Positions 4,994-6,101 of a stretch of DNA of 6,101 nt are shown here, one piece after another; position 1 is the stretch's first letter, and every line of letters begins with the position of its first letter. Below the pieces are notes generated by a model that was given only the letters and a program-made list of their open reading frames with translations, was not told the DNA's origin and made no database searches. Origin of the DNA: an uncultured Gemmatimonadaceae bacterium (GTDB lineage: Bacteria; Gemmatimonadota; Gemmatimonadetes; Gemmatimonadales; Gemmatimonadaceae). The stretch is from the NCBI GenBank assembly GCA_955652635.1, contig CATPBN010000071.1, positions 1 through 6,101 of the forward strand, read 5' to 3'. A program made the translations under genes and the position numbers.

Positions 4994-6101
4994 ATGGTCC
5001 GACATCGCCCCCAGATTCCCGATACCTCAGGCGCAACTGCCAAGGACGTCCTCGATCTGGCCACCAAGAACAACGTTCGATTCCTCAGACTGCAATTCAC
5101 GGACATTCTCGGCATCAACAAGAACGTCGAAGTTCCGGCATCGCAGTTCGAAAAAGCCCTGGCGGGCGACATAATGTTCGATGGCTCATCGATCGAAGGA
5201 TTCGTCCGGATCGAAGAGTCCGATATGCTGCTCGCCCCGGACCTCAGCACTTTCCAGATCTTCCCCTGGGGTGACGAAACCAGCCGAGTCGCCCGAGTGA
5301 TATGCGACATCAACACGCCGGATGGCAACTCCTTCGCGGGAGACCCGCGAAGCGTTCTCAAGAAAATGATCGGCCGAGCGGCGCAGCTGGGCTTCACGAT
5401 GAACGCGGGCATGGAAGCCGAGTTCTTCATGTTCAAGCCCGGGCCGGACGACGAGGCATCGACGGTTACGCACGATGTCGGCTCGTATTTCGATTTGGCG
5501 CCGGCAGATCTGGGCGAAGATGCGCGACGTGCGATCGTCGATGTGCTCGAGCGCATGGGCTTCGAGGTCGAGGCTGCTCACCATGAGGTAGCTCACGGGC
5601 AGCACGAGATCGACTTCCGTTATGCGGACGCGCTCAAGACGGCGGACAACATCGCGACATTCCGATTTGTCGTGAAATACGTGGCGCGAACCTTCGGGCT
5701 GATTGCGTCGTTCATGCCGAAGCCGATTTTCGGGCAGAACGGAAGCGGGATGCATACGCACCAATCGCTGTTTCGCGGAAAGGAGAACGCTTTCTGGGAC
5801 GAGAAATCGGAGTGGGAATTGTCGAGTACAGCGCTGCACTACATCGGCGGCCTATTGCGTCACGCGCGGGGATTCACCGCAATCACGAATCCACTCGTCA
5901 ATTCGTACAAAAGACTCGTTCCGGGCTACGAGGCGCCGGTGAATGTCGCATGGTCGATGCGAAACCGGTCGCCGATGATTCGTATCCCCGACCGCAGAGG
6001 GCTGGGAACGAGAATAGAGCTGCGGATTCCGGATCCGTCGGCGAACCCATACCTCGCTTTGGCGGTCCAGCTCGCCGCCGGACTGGATGGCATCACGACC
6101 A
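4994..6101 (+). CDS. glnA: Type I-alpha glutamine synthetase (GlnA), C-terminus beyond window
   Basis: Shows 369 residues of an expected 440-450; about the last 75 fall outside. It makes glutamine from glutamate, ammonia and ATP as a cytoplasmic dodecamer. Visible landmarks: LQFTDILGINKNVEVP (33-48), the Asp50-type loop MFDGSSIEGF (61-70), AGMEAEFFMF (138-147, metal Glu141 and Glu143), HHEVAHGQHEIDF (196-208, metal Glu198 and Glu205), FMPKPIFGQNGSGMHTHQSL (240-259, including the conserved His254), the flap NPLVNSYKRLVPGYEAP (299-315), and RIELRIPDPSANPYLAL (340-356). FVRIEESDM (70-78) carries Arg72, matching the Bacillus feedback-inhibition Arg62, and the extra segment of adenylylated GSI-beta enzymes is absent, so this is the GSI-alpha type, regulated by feedback rather than AMP transfer. 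The start is firm: ATG 4994 is the first start codon after an in-frame TAG at 4982, with AGG eight bases upstream. It is divergent from the type III gene. Confidence 0.96.
   Translation, partial: MVRHRPQIPDTSGATAKDVLDLATKNNVRFLRLQFTDILGINKNVEVPASQFEKALAGDIMFDGSSIEGFVRIEESDMLLAPDLSTFQIFPWGDETSRVARVICDINTPDGNSFAGDPRSVLKKMIGRAAQLGFTMNAGMEAEFFMFKPGPDDEASTVTHDVGSYFDLAPADLGEDARRAIVDVLERMGFEVEAAHHEVAHGQHEIDFRYADALKTADNIATFRFVVKYVARTFGLIASFMPKPIFGQNGSGMHTHQSLFRGKENAFWDEKSEWELSSTALHYIGGLLRHARGFTAITNPLVNSYKRLVPGYEAPVNVAWSMRNRSPMIRIPDRRGLGTRIELRIPDPSANPYLALAVQLAAGLDGITT

Noticed and set aside
5186..5839. 217-codon minus-strand frame inside the type I glutamine synthetase gene
   Set aside because: Antisense shadow of a clearly conserved coding sequence; no start context or domain.
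1..6101. CRISPR array, tRNA, rRNA or mobile element
   Set aside because: No regularly spaced repeats, no cloverleaf-like sequence in the two intergenic gaps, and no transposase or terminal inverted repeats were seen.

Overview
The window looks like chromosomal DNA of a moderately GC-rich environmental bacterium. It carries two unrelated classes of glutamine synthetase and a futalosine-type menaquinone enzyme. There is no sign of phage, plasmid or insertion sequence. The protein style (MqnD relative with HSPDSDDAF, GSI with an 'ILGINKNVEVP' N-terminus, small zinc-ribbon membrane protein) suggests Gemmatimonadota or a neighbouring phylum such as Acidobacteriota. That placement is from memory of family resemblance, not a computed result.

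Layout: a leftward (minus-strand) block covers about 1-2481. In transcription order it holds a zinc-ribbon membrane protein (2481-1645), an MqnD-like 1,4-dihydroxy-6-naphthoate synthase (1648-806) and a GAF-domain protein that runs off the left edge (816-1). The three genes overlap by 4 and 11 bases and so look translationally coupled. Upstream, a long hairpin (2548-2610) separates them from a complete type III glutamine synthetase on the same strand (4845-2620). A 148-base intergenic region (4846-4993) then separates this gene from a divergently transcribed type I-alpha glutamine synthetase (4994 to the right edge, C-terminus missing).

The most notable feature is the back-to-back pair of glutamine synthetases from different families around one short control region. 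That region holds a 7-bp-arm palindrome, a 9-bp inverted repeat pair about 51 bp apart, paired GCAAATC direct repeats and a perfect 8-bp tandem repeat. Both enzymes make glutamine from glutamate, ammonia and ATP, so the arrangement suggests joint or opposing nitrogen control of the two isozymes. No consensus sigma-54 or sigma-70 promoter could be assigned. The leftward operon mixes quinone synthesis with a possible sensory protein and an uncharacterised membrane protein; their functional link is unknown.
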